Positions 24,801 to 37,045 of a stretch of DNA of 64,000 nt are shown here, one piece after another (position 1 is the first letter of the stretch; each line of letters opens with the position of its first letter). The position numbers and the translations under genes were made by a program. The stretch lies in the NCBI RefSeq assembly GCF_020740795.1, contig NC_067295.1:3100501-3164500 (forward strand), written 5' to 3'. Origin of the DNA: Apus apus (Eukaryota; Chordata; Aves; Apodiformes; Apodidae). Under the pieces are notes generated by a model. The model was not told where the DNA came from. It saw only the letters and a list, made by a program, of their open reading frames with translations, and made no database searches.

Positions 24801-27800
24801 TGCCTTGGCACCTGGGCCCAGCCATCCCAGGGGGAGATGGTGGCTCTGCCATCCCGCTCCGCCGCGACGCTGCACAGGAAGGGCAGAGGCTCTGGCTCTG
24901 CCCTGGCTCCCAGCGCTGCAGCAGCAGCAGCCAGCCTGCAGCGCCTGGGGAAGAGACATCCACGCTGCCTCCATAAATGCTTCTTGAAAAATGTTAATTC
25001 TCCAAGCTGAAATATTCATGAGGGTGGCTGCCAAGAGCGCTGCTCATTTGCAGCGCTCTCGAGTCCTCTGCAAAAGCAGCTAAAAGCTTCACCCGTCCCC
25101 AGTGCCTGGGCTCAGCTGATCCCAGGGCTCACAGCTGGATGCAAGTGGGATCTTGGCTGGGCTGTGGTGCGGGAGGGAGCAAGACTCAGCTGCCCCATGG
25201 CCTTGGGTGCAGCAGAGCAACGCAGAGACAACTGCGCCATGGGTAAGGGCAGCAGTGCAGCTTGGACAGGCAGCTGCCAGCACCAGCATGGCACAGGGAG
25301 CCCACACCAGCACCACCTCCACCATTCCCACCCAGAGGACACCAGCAAGAAGGCATGAGCTCCTTGAGAAGAAGCCACAGGCAGCTCCCTTTACAGCCAT
25401 GCAAGGCTATGCATGGCCTCTCTAATTCCCAGCTAAGGATGCCCTGTGCAGGCACCAGGGCTGGCTCTGCTGAAGAGCTCGGTGCTCAGCCTGCCAGTGC
25501 TGTTGGGGTGGCCATGGTGTGCCCTGAGCTGCCCAGGCACCAGGAGAGCGGGGCTGGCACAGCAGCAGGGCTTTAATGAGGGTTTCAGGCTTCCTGCCAC
25601 TAGGCACGAGGCTATCGATGCGGCCATAACGCGACCGGAGCTCTGCGGCGAGCAGATTTCATTACACTTATAGATCGTCTAACAGGCTGAGCAGCCTGGA
25701 TTTATTAAATTAGACAAAGACTCTTGAAAACGACCTCTGCCAGCTCTGGAAAAGGATGGACTGGAGCAGTCACCCATCAAAGAGGAGCAGAAGGTTGTGC
25801 TCCTCCATCCCACACCTCCCTGCAAGCAGGAGTGCTCGCCCATCCCGGCTGTCCTCACGGCAGCTCTCTGCTCTCCATCCATGCAGGAGGCAGGTATCTT
25901 TTATCAGCTGAGCACACCCTTCCCACCTGCAGCCTTCCCCTATCAGCAGCTACTGCTCAGCAAAGCCACCGAGAAACCTCCAGGTTGCTCAGACCATGGA
26001 CTAGGCAATAGAAAAGTAGTTTTTACCATGGGCAATCAAGCAACACACGTCCTCCTGTACCTCTGTGTGCTCATATTGTGCCCCTATGCAAGAAACAGGG
26101 GAAGATGCCCCCAATCTCACCACTGCCTGGACTTTGCAGCCAGCCAGAAGCCATCACAGATGGAGGCACAAGTGGAGCTCTGCAGATGTGGCCTTGGTAA
26201 GTGCTGGTGTGGTTCTGCACTGGCAACAAACCTGATGCCACCTGAAGCCACCCTGTGCCAGCACGAGGAGGGGACAGGACACCTGCCCCAGTGTGCAGCT
26301 GGGATGCAGAAAAACCCTCCGGGCTGGATAAATGCCAGAACATTTCCTTCCAGCCCCATCACACGTTTCCCCACCGTTGGCCCCTGCTTGTTCATCACAG
26401 TCACCAACAGCCAGCTCCTGAAACTTTGCCAGAGGAGCTCCCCACAGACCCAACTCACTCACCCCAAGGAACCAGCTTGGGGAGGTGGGCTTGGAGGATG
26501 GGTTAGCAAGCCCCATGCATGCCTGTCCCTGCACACCTGCCAAGCTCTCCCAAACCTCTACCAAGAGATGAAACAACATCAGCTCCACTTTTACCAGGGG
26601 GAAGGAAATTTCTTCCCCAGGGAGCAGTCTGGGGAGGGGGCAAAACACAGGGGCTGGGTAGGAGAGTTCAGCCAGGGGCCACCTTTAAGCAGAGCTGGTG
26701 TTTACATCCACAGACAGCGAGTCTAAACACTGCGTGAGGCTGCAAGCTGGCTGCGAGCACCCTCAGGCTCCTCTCCCACCCACTGCCACCTCAGCGAGCA
26801 CGAGCAGCACCCATCCCAGGGGTGCCCAGGCAGCAAGTTTGGGGCCACACATCCCATCCGCAGCCCTGTCCCCATGGGCACCCATCTGGGGAGCACACAC
26901 TGAGCAGAGCGAGCGGGGCCGGGGCCGTGCGGGAGGCTGGAGCTGGCTCCTCTTGGCCTTATATGGCGATTTTCGTGCCGCTTTCGCAGCTCCCAGCTGC
27001 TCCCCACCCCAAAGCGGGGTCGGGTGCTGGCAGCCAGCTCCTCGCCTGCCTCCTTCCTGTTAACCTCCTTCCTGCTGAACAGCCTCCGAGGGGTCCAGGC
27101 ATGATGGGGATGGTCGTATCCTGTCCTGACACAACCACCTGGACTGGGCAGGGAGGGTCAGCAAACCTGGTGGTGGTCACCAAGTGGGTACAACCTCCCT
27201 CAGCGTTGGGGTCTGACCCTCTGGGTCCTCAGCAGCATCCCAAAATCCAGGGAGCCCATCAGGGGAGCCTGCACCCACACAGATGCACACTCCACATCCA
27301 ATGCTGCTGGAGGGGAAGAGGGACAGAAGACACGGAGAACATCAGCAGCATGATGAGAGGAAGAGCAAGGCCCTACCAGAATGGGGCTCAAGAAGCTGCT
27401 CCAAGCTGTCATCCCAGTTCTTTGGTGAACAAAGTAAAAGCATGGCATGGCACAAATAGCCTGAAGCAGTCACAGAACCCATATCCCATTTCTGTGGGAA
27501 CTAAAGCAAATGTCCAGCACTGCACATGCAGTTACCAACCCCACCATGCTGAACGCACCATCTCGTAGCCCCGCTAACCCAACAGTTATTTTTCCCTCCT
27601 GTTCTCTGGGATTTAAATACATGTAAAACGCAAAACGTCTTCCTCCTCTCCTCAGAGAGGGGTAGGAGGAATACATAACAGATCCGACCCTCCCTGCCAC
27701 CCAACCAAAGGGGAAACAAGTATCTGCAGTGTTCAAGGGAGTTGTCATGGCAATCAGCCAATGGCAAAAGCCTGGTGAGACCAAGCACTGGGACAGTACA

Positions 27801-30800
27801 TGTGGTGAGGGACCACCTCACTTGGTGCAGGGACCACCACAGCAGGCAAGTTGCCTGGAGAGGAAACCCAGTCGTTTGGGGGTGGGAAGGGAAGGCGGGC
27901 TTCATTTGCATCTTAATATTTGAATTTTAAATTGCACTGTTTCAAATTGGCCCTGTCAACTTCATCCTCCACCCCCTCAGTGTAGGTGACAAGTCCCAGG
28001 TGGTCCCTGCAGCACGTGCTGCCAGGCACACGTGTGTGCTCACCACCACCTCCAGGCATGCCAGCTTGCATGAACCTTCCCAGGAGCAAAGGGCTTCACC
28101 AGAACATCAGAAACCATGTCCCCACAGCAGGACTCATAAGGTCACCTGCACACAGATGGTCACAGACACAGTGATGCCAATTTAGGAGACAGCTCAGGAG
28201 GTGGAAAGCTTGGATTGAGGCAGGATGATCTCCACCCATGTCGGCCAGCCATTCCAAGCCCTCTTCAACCTGAGCTGGACCTGGATTTCTGCTTCATGGG
28301 GGTGAGGGAAACAGCCCGAGCACTTGCCCACACATCAGCCATGCTGGAGAGCTGAGGCCCAACTGGGGCAGGCTCAGCCCAATGGCCCCGCCTGGCTCTG
28401 CTAACCAGGTGAACCAGACCATTCACTTTTGAGCCTATAGTTGGGTAGAAAAACTGTGGAGGGGGCAATTCCTTTGCTCAGGATCCTTACAGCAGCTACA
28501 AAATGGTGCAAAAGGCACTTTCATGACAAGAACTTCACACCTTGGGAAAAACCTTAGGAAATTACCCCAGGACAAAGCTCCCTCAGTTTTAGAGCTAGTT
28601 CTCTTGAAAAGTAGGAAAATAACTGCAGTTGATGTTTGCTCCAGCACAAAGTGCTGCTGGAATGACAGCAAGGTCTTCTGTTCAGCACTGCTGCAACCTA
28701 GGGGCAATTCCCACCACACGAGGTGCCACCACCCTTTAAGCATGGAGATACTGTGGAGTGCACAGAAACTGGGCTCTAGCTGAGACATACGAGGCCACTC
28801 CACTGCATACGGCACCCAAAACTGGACCATGTGGAGAGACTTGGGAAGATCTAGACTGGAAATCTGGGAGGACAGAAGGAGCTGTGGAGGGAGCTGCTGC
28901 TTCTCTCTTCTCTGAACCATCACGGATGGGAATGGCCAAGGTAAAGTCCAACCAAGGAAAGCAGCAAATTAAATCAGTCAAAGCCCTGTACTTCCCTAAG
29001 TGAATCCATTTCCCTCCAGCCTAGAGGGAAAGGAGGGATGGGTCCTCTGGTCTCCAGCCATCCCACAACCTCTCCTGCAAACACATCCAAGCAGAGGAAT
29101 CAGAGCAAACACAAAGCAACAGACCAAGCCTTCAGCACCACCACAGCCACATGAAGCCACCTCTGACAGCCTTGCTCTTGTTGTCTGGGTAATTTAAGGC
29201 CCTGCAATACGCCAGCTTGGGGAGCATAGTGAACTGCAGACAGAGCAGGGTGAAAAATGGCAAGTGCTTCCCCACAATAAAAGAGTAAATAAAATGGGAA
29301 GACATTTCCTGGAGTCTCAGTAGAAGAAAAAGAAAAGAAAAAGCTTTCTGTTCCACAGGAACTAGAGATTTTCATTATTTCACTAAAACACAAAAATCCA
29401 AGAAGGAAAGTACCATGTTGCTATGGACAAAGTCAGCAGAAGCCTCTCAGCAAAGTTCTGCTGAACACTCTCACAAACCATAGGGTTAGACCTACTCAAG
29501 CCAACGCTATCTGACCAGCTGACCCAATGCTGTACCACAGGGCCATGGCTGTTGTTGGTCCTCAGTTTGGCTTCTTTTGGGCTGAGCTGACCTGAAAATT
29601 CACTCTGCAGATTTTGTTCTACAGTGGGCAAAGGCAATTTACTTGTGGTCAACACTCTTCCCACCCCATCAGACATACACAAGTCACCCCATGCCTGCCT
29701 GCTCCCCCTCCTGGGGGATAATAGTGGGCTCTGGTCTGGCTGCAGCAAAGCAGACCCTGGTGATGTCCCACACTGTGTACCTCCTGCAGGAGCCATGCAC
29801 TGCAGTGCTGCTGCTCTGGTGGGCTTTCCCCAAGCCCCCACCCTCACCCCCCAGGACTGTCAACACAGCATCTTGCACCAGCGCTCAACAACTGCAAACG
29901 AGGTGAGGACAATCCAGGGGACCAGCAGCATCAGATCTGCCAGAGGATCAGGCAACTCCCACGGGCACAGATGCTTCAGTGGAAGTTCTTGAATCCGGCC
30001 AAATTAGCCTGGAAATCTCATTACTCCCCAGCGCTGCTCTTATGAGCTTAGCAGAGCTTCCTGCTGGGCTGGGAATACCATGCAGCCAGGCTCCCAGGGC
30101 CCTCGGGGGTCTGCAACTGGAGGTAGGAGGGCCAGCCCCAGCAGAAGAGGTTGGGTTGGCCAACCAAGCAGCAGCCACATCCTACAGCCCATGCCTCACT
30201 CCTACAGAAAACCCCCTACCTGCTCTGCATCACTCCCAGCAGCTTCCAGGCAAGCTGGAAGGACTCTGCAGACCTTCCCAAAAGCCAAGGCAGTGGCCAC
30301 AGAGCATATTCCAACCTTGGAGCATTGGCCATCCCACTGAATGGCACAAAACGGGAGGCTTCTTGGCTAAGAAAGGCAGCTCCAAGGAGAAAAGCTCCCA
30401 ACAGGCACACACAGCTGTCACAGGGGAAGGAGACCACCCAGCAACAACGTGAGCTGGGCTTCACTGCTGTGCACAAGGTGTGGTGGAGGCTCCAGTGCAG
30501 ATGGCAAAGAGCCATCCTGGCCAGGCTTAAAGGCAAGTGGCACCCAGGGGGAAAAGTGTTTTGAGCACCCATCATGGCCAGGGACAAAGGCTGGAAATGA
30601 CACACCAGGCTGCTAGAGCTGACCCCATGTTTTGAAGGAGCAACATTTTCTTCCTAAACCTGCTGCTCCCATCTGGCTCCTGCAGCTGCAAAGGAGTTCA
30701 GGGAGAGAAGCAAGTTCACAGCCATGAGCTGCTCCCAGAAGCACCCCTTGCATCCTCTCCTTCAGGAGCAGCTGCTTGGTCCCAGCAGAGAGGAACAATC

Positions 30801-33800
30801 TGGGGCTGGTGCACCCAAGGGGGATGAGCCTGAGATTTCTCCTTCCCCTCTGCCTGGGATAATGAACTTCACCCCTCCCCAGCATCAGCCTGTGCATGGC
30901 ATTATCTGCTCATGCAAGCAAAACGTCCCCTTCCTCCACACATCTGCTCTGTCCATAATCCTCACTGCCCCTCCCCTAATGGGAAAGCAGCCAGAAAAGT
31001 GAACTAAAGCCCTAATTATATCCCAGTAGCTTCCCAGCACCCTGGTGATCTGCTGTGACTTTATTGGTGTGGTTACACCAGGGCTGATGAAACGAGGAGG
31101 AAAGGGTCAAGGCTGGGGATGCTCCACAAACCCACACTTTCTTCCCAGACCCAACATCACTAGGGTTGGAAACCCCATGCAAGCTCAGGGTGCTGCCACA
31201 ACATGTCTAAAATACAACCTGAGCACCCATCCCCATTGCCTCCTCTCCCCAGGAACCCATGGCAAAGGAAATGCTGCAACCATCACCCTGTGGGGATGGG
31301 GAGGAGAGTGGTGACAACCACGGGCCACAGCAGGACAGCAGCCCATGGGCTCGCTGTGGGTCCCCAGGACACTCACTGTTTGGCCATAAAATCATGCAGA
31401 GCCACAGCAACACCACCTGGAGCCACAGCACCCATGGCATGGGGTGTGCAAGAGCAGGGAATGCCAGGACTGCATCCCTTACAACCCCACAGCAAGGGCT
31501 GCAATGGCAGCGGAGACAGGGCACAGCCCTGGGGTGCATGGTAGGAAAAAAGGAGGGGGAAAAAACTTCCCTGCTAAGTGGGAGCTCTTCCCAGCCCCCA
31601 AAGCAGCCCAAGAACCACATTCAGCACCTCTGCCTTCCCTTCAAAGCAGAAGAGGAGGCAGAGGAGCTGTGCCCTGCCGTGGCAGGGTGCAAGCTGTGCT
31701 CACACACAGACCAGCTCCCAGGTCCTGTGGGAAGGAGGTGAAGGGTAACGCTGAGTTGTTATGCACGTGGTGCACCTACAGTAATTTTATCTGGCAAGCA
31801 GGGCTGCCTGCCTGTGTTCTCTTCTTGCCTACTTGCAGCCAGGCTCCAGTGCCTGCAGAGAAGAGTCTCTTCTGCAGCTTTGAAGGGACAGGGCAAAATA
31901 AAAAGGTCTTACAAAAGCATGTGTTACCAAAAGCACATTCACACGCTGCCACCTGGCCCGGCATGAGGGGCAAGCAGTAATTTGCTGGCATTTTTTTTCT
32001 ACCTTATGTATCTTGCAGCCCATGATAACTTAACGAGCAAGACCAACCATAAAACCTGCCTGAGAATTCTCACTTTTCACCAGAAATGCCTCAAAACAGC
32101 ACAGACAAAAGATGGAAGACTTCTGCAAAACCCCTGCATTCAGTAACTCTGAGAAAAGCCGTTTACAAAACCTCGCTGAAGACCTCGGCTGTCTCCACGC
32201 AAGTTTTAACCTGACAATGTCCCTTTTACAGGCTCCAAACCTGATGAATAATGCATGGCCGGGATAAACCAGGAATATAATATTCACTAATGCTTACCCT
32301 AACAGAGAAACAAGGACTGCAAATAAGTAATTCATTAACCCCAAACCGTGTTGCTGCTTGAACAGAGTGCACACCTCGGCTTTCAGCCCCAAAACCACCA
32401 GGAGAAGGTTTGCTTTTGAGCCGTGGCGAGAGTCTGCTGAGGGCTGGCTGAGACCCCCCGCTCTCATCACACCTCCAGCACTTCTTCTGGACTCTCTAAG
32501 ATGCTGAGGGAGGAAACACCTCCCACCCACCCCCCGAAAACAAGGCTGGGAGCTGCCACCCTCCTTCCTCCTCCCGCTCAGGGGCTGTAGCTGCCCCTTC
32601 TCCGCTGGGAGGAGCGGCGGTGGGAAGCCCACAACCCCGAGCTCGCCCGCGGCTCCAGTTGCTTTCTCAGGCATTCCAAAATTTGGCCTGAGCCTCTTCT
32701 TGCAGCACACCCCACCCCCTCCACACACACCCCCCCCTTCCGCGGCTGGACGCCTGCCTAATTGCGTATTTATTTATTTCTGCATTTTCCCAGCTCCCCG
32801 CACACACTGGCGCGGGGAAGCCGAGCCTGGCTCCCAAGGCAGACACCAAAAATATGGAGGGGGAGAGAGGGGGGTGTGCAGCTCTCCCCATTCCCCGGAG
32901 GCCAGGAGGAAACCGGGAAGCGCAGGGCTGGCCGGGAAAGGGGTGGGAGCGGGGGGCAGGAAGGGGGGATGCCGGCGGCACCGTCCACCCCCTTTGCTTT
33001 GTGCGCACGCTTGGGGAAATTAAAAATAGCTGTGTCCAAAGAGTGGCTGCGAGAGCCACAAAGAGCGTGCTGAGCAGAGGCAGCTGCAAGCTATTTGCTG
33101 CCCCTGGTAATCAGCATCTCGGCTTGCAGAGCAACCCCCTCCCCGCCCCCGGCCCCTTCCTCCCTGCCAGAAGCCACCGCTGCCTTTCTCTAACCCACAC
33201 GTGTCATGTCAACGATCAATGAAAACAGGATCTAGGCCGGGGAAACAGTGGGACGCGCTTTGATTTTCAGAGCGGCTTTTTGCCTTGTTTGATTCAAGTC
33301 CTTGCCCTCCTCTCCCAGGCCGTCACTGAGGGTTTGGCAGCAGCAAATCCCACCTGGCAAGGCCAGGATAACCCAAGCCACACGGCAGAGATGGGATCCG
33401 GGGTGGGACCAGGGATGTGCCAGCCACTGGGATGCCGCTTCTTCTAGGGATTCCTTTACCCAGCAGGAAAAGGGGTGCTCTTGCCCAACATCACCCAACC
33501 CACAGACCACTGGTGGTCCTCGCCAATCCCAACTGGTGGCCTGTGACAGGGCTAGAAAGAATTAAAACCAACCCTGTCCCCAGCCCCAAAACAGAGCATC
33601 TGGCAGGTACAGGACTGTGCTGCTGGCAGCTTGTTTCACACCCTCTCCCCAGCAACAGCAGGGCAAAAAAACTCTGTTTTGGTTGGTTCCTTGGGTGGGT
33701 TGGTTGTCCACGTCTCTGTGGATGGGCACAGCCACCCAGGGAGCAGGAGATGCTTGGGAGCCCCGTGCTGCTCTGGCTTGCAGAGAGCTGGGATCAGGCA

Positions 33801-36800
33801 CCCACCGCTGCAGCCCCTTCCTCAGCAGAGCTCCCACTGCCCTCACCTCAACCACTCCACCAGAAAGGGGGGGGGAAAAAAAAGGAATAAAAGGAAAAAA
33901 ACAGAGCAACCACCTATAACAAACACCAGTGCTGCCATCTGCCACTTGTGGCACCAGGGGCCATTGCTGGAGTGTTGTGTTCTGTTAGACATTTGTGGCA
34001 CGGTGGGACACAGAGGAAAGGCCAGTCTGAGGTCACTGCACGAGATGGAGGGTGGGAACATAAACCAAAGGGCTGGTGTGAGGGCAACTGTGCACTCAGC
34101 AATCAGCTGTGTCACTTCACTGCCAGCCCTGACACCCTCACTGCTGAACACTGGGGGAGGCAGGTTTGATTTCTGCATTATTGTTTTATAGCAGATCACG
34201 ATTTTTCTTTCTCTGAAAGCCTGGAGGCCACACGGCCCGAGCCCAGGTTTCCAGAAGAAACTCCAGCTGCCACAAGTGCCTGTATCACTCCCCCTTCCAT
34301 AAATGAGAAAAGCAATTTAAAACCCAGCTCATTTCCTCTCACTGCTCTTGCACACGTCTTCTACACAAACTCTCTGCCAGGTCTCAAGAGATGGAGGAGC
34401 AGGGAAAAAGCAGAAAGGACAGAGCCACTTGAACCTGTTCTTGTTGCTCAGCCTAAGAGCAATTCCAGCTTTGCAGCTCGCCCTGCAGAAGACAATAGGG
34501 GCTGTGTTGTTTGCAGGAAGGAAGCACCTGGACCAGGTCATCAAAGCTGCTCCTTCATTAGAAGTTCACTGGCTGTATGGAGCTCTGCTTGCTCTGCCTT
34601 CTGTTAACTCCCAAACCTCCCACCATGGACTTCACACCAGAGCATCTCCTGAGTGGGTCCTGGAGGCACTGAACACCCTTCTTGAGGGATTTGGATGTGG
34701 ACATCAGCATCCTTCATCCACACTCAAGAAAACATGAAAAAAACAGCCAGCTTGAACCACCTAAGCTGACAGCAAACCCAGGCACTTTTGGGGTTCCAAG
34801 CCATGGTGTTGGACCCATCCCTGTTCTCTCAGCCCCCATGAAGCACCCTTCCACAGCTCAGCACTCTTACTTTCTCAAACACCATGCTAAACCAAATTAA
34901 AGGAGGTAAAATAAAAGAGGGTAGGGCAGGGAACCATTCACAGAGGTGCCCACAGATGTCTTGATAGCAGGACCCACCTCCTGCAGCAAGTGGGGCCAGA
35001 CATTTTGAGCAGATAGAAAAGCAAGACATGAATCCCCCTGAAGCCACCACTATGGGATCCCTACACCCAACCCTAGTACACAAAATGACACTGGATCAAG
35101 CAAGACAATATTAGAAAGACCACAAATGGAGACCTGCATTATCCTCCCAACCCCTTCAAGGCTGCTTGGTCCTGGCTTCAGTGATATCTTGGGGAAAGAG
35201 TTCCCAGGGCTTCCTGTAGGCTAAAGGATCTCTTTTTTCCCTAAAAGCAGTATTGAAAATTAAACACAACAAATCCATCAAAGATCTCAGAGCTCTGTCA
35301 GGAGCCACCAGCACTTGTGCTGTCTGTACATCTCCTGTAGAGCAATGACAAGGATGTGCTTTGTCCCCTCTCCGTTGCACCCTGGCTTTAGGTGACACAC
35401 CACATCTGGACCATCACAGGATGCAGCAGTGCAAGGGGTCACCTTCCCCCCCCACTGGGGTCAAACCAAAAAGCAGAGGAGCCAGGAAAAAGTTCTCCCA
35501 CTGCAAGACCAAATCAGACCCACATCCTGGAAAAAAATCTGGAGTGGGGGGAGAAGGGGAGGTCCTTGCCACCATCCAAGCCTTGCACAGCAGCTCCCCT
35601 CCAGCCTTTCTGTTTCAGCTCACTTTAAATTTGAAACACACTTTTGATTGAAGCCAAGAGCTTTTTATTTTAAACAGAAACCGAAAGTCTTGAAGATCTG
35701 GCAAACAGAGGCACTGGCAAAACTGTGTCCGTGGGGGGAAATGCTGGGGATGAGGGGAATGGGGATTTGCAAAGCCTGGTGCTCCTGTGCAGGAGGAGGC
35801 AGAGAGAGCTTGGAAACACTTAAATAGTGAAATGTGTGGAAAAAGTAAGGACAGAGGGGCCAGGATGTTTAAGGTTTGTTTTTAATCCCTGCCAATGAAT
35901 TTCCATTCTGTGCCAAGACTGAAGTAAACTGCTTTGATGTGAAAAGGAGGAGAAAAACACACACAGATTCTTGGCTTCTTAAAACAATATAGATGACAAA
36001 GGAGGGAACTACAATGACAATTAACATGGCACAGCTCCACTGATGGTGACGTCTTAAAATGTCCCTTTCTTCCAAATAAAGAGGATTTTGGTGGGGGGGG
36101 TCGGTTAGGAAACAATAATTGCACATGTCTACATATCGCAGCACCACTGGGCATCGCTCCCTCTGTCCCCTCCAGCAGCCACAGACCCTCACACCATTCT
36201 CCTTTTTTTACCCATTTATCAATTCCTTAGGTTTCCGTGGCTGGGAGCGGGGCCTGGGGCCATGCAGGACTCCAGATGTGACCTGGCAGCCCCCTGCGTG
36301 GTGCCAGACCTCCCACCTCTGAGCTGGCCTCTCTTCTCTTATTTATACACCCAGTCCAGGGGTCCTGGTGCTCCCCTAACCACTGCCAGATGCTGGGCTG
36401 GCCTCACTCTTCATCCTGCTCAGTCCCATCAGCTCCCAGCTCCCTCCTGACCTTCCTCCCAGTAAACACAGGCTGGAGCAGTGTCCCACAAGCAGGGATG
36501 TCTGCTCCATTGTACTGAAGTTGATGCTATTAGGATCCACCTGAATTCCTGACTTGGGAGCAGAAATACTGTGCTGTGAGCCCAGGAAGGGTCTGTAAAA
36601 CCACCATGGAGGATGTAAACTCCTTTATGCATGAGCAAACTCTGGCACAGAGGCAGCTGACTGCTGGTTTAAGCATCCTCTTAGACACCCCCCAAACAGC
36701 ACTCTTCATGTCCCACCCCCAATTTTAGAAAGTAACTTGACTTCAGCAAACAAGGTGTTGGGTAGAGGCAGGGCTCACACAGCCCATCCTCATGCTGGAA

Positions 36801-37012
36801 GACCCCAGACATGGACAGAGACCAGTTTGTTGGGAAAAGGACACACTGTGACCAAGGATGCTCTTCCAGATCCTCAACGGAGGAGCCAGAAAAGCCCATC
36901 CAGAAGATGCTGGTGTTGTGAATTGCAAATGCCAAGGTGAGAGCAAGTCTGAGATGCTCCCCAAGGAACCTGAATTTTGTCCTACTTTCAAACCAGTACA
37001 TCCACAGAGGGG

Positions 37013-37045
<33 letters not shown>

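Noticed and set aside
25797..26726. A 309-codon plus-strand open frame in intron 3
   Set aside because: There is no domain, its content is low-complexity, and no splice or promoter support was seen.
28190..28275. Possible CR1 3' fragment (GATGATCTCCA followed by CCATTCCAAGCCC)
   Set aside because: Only scattered short matches are present and the flanking CR1 landmarks are missing; too weak to call.
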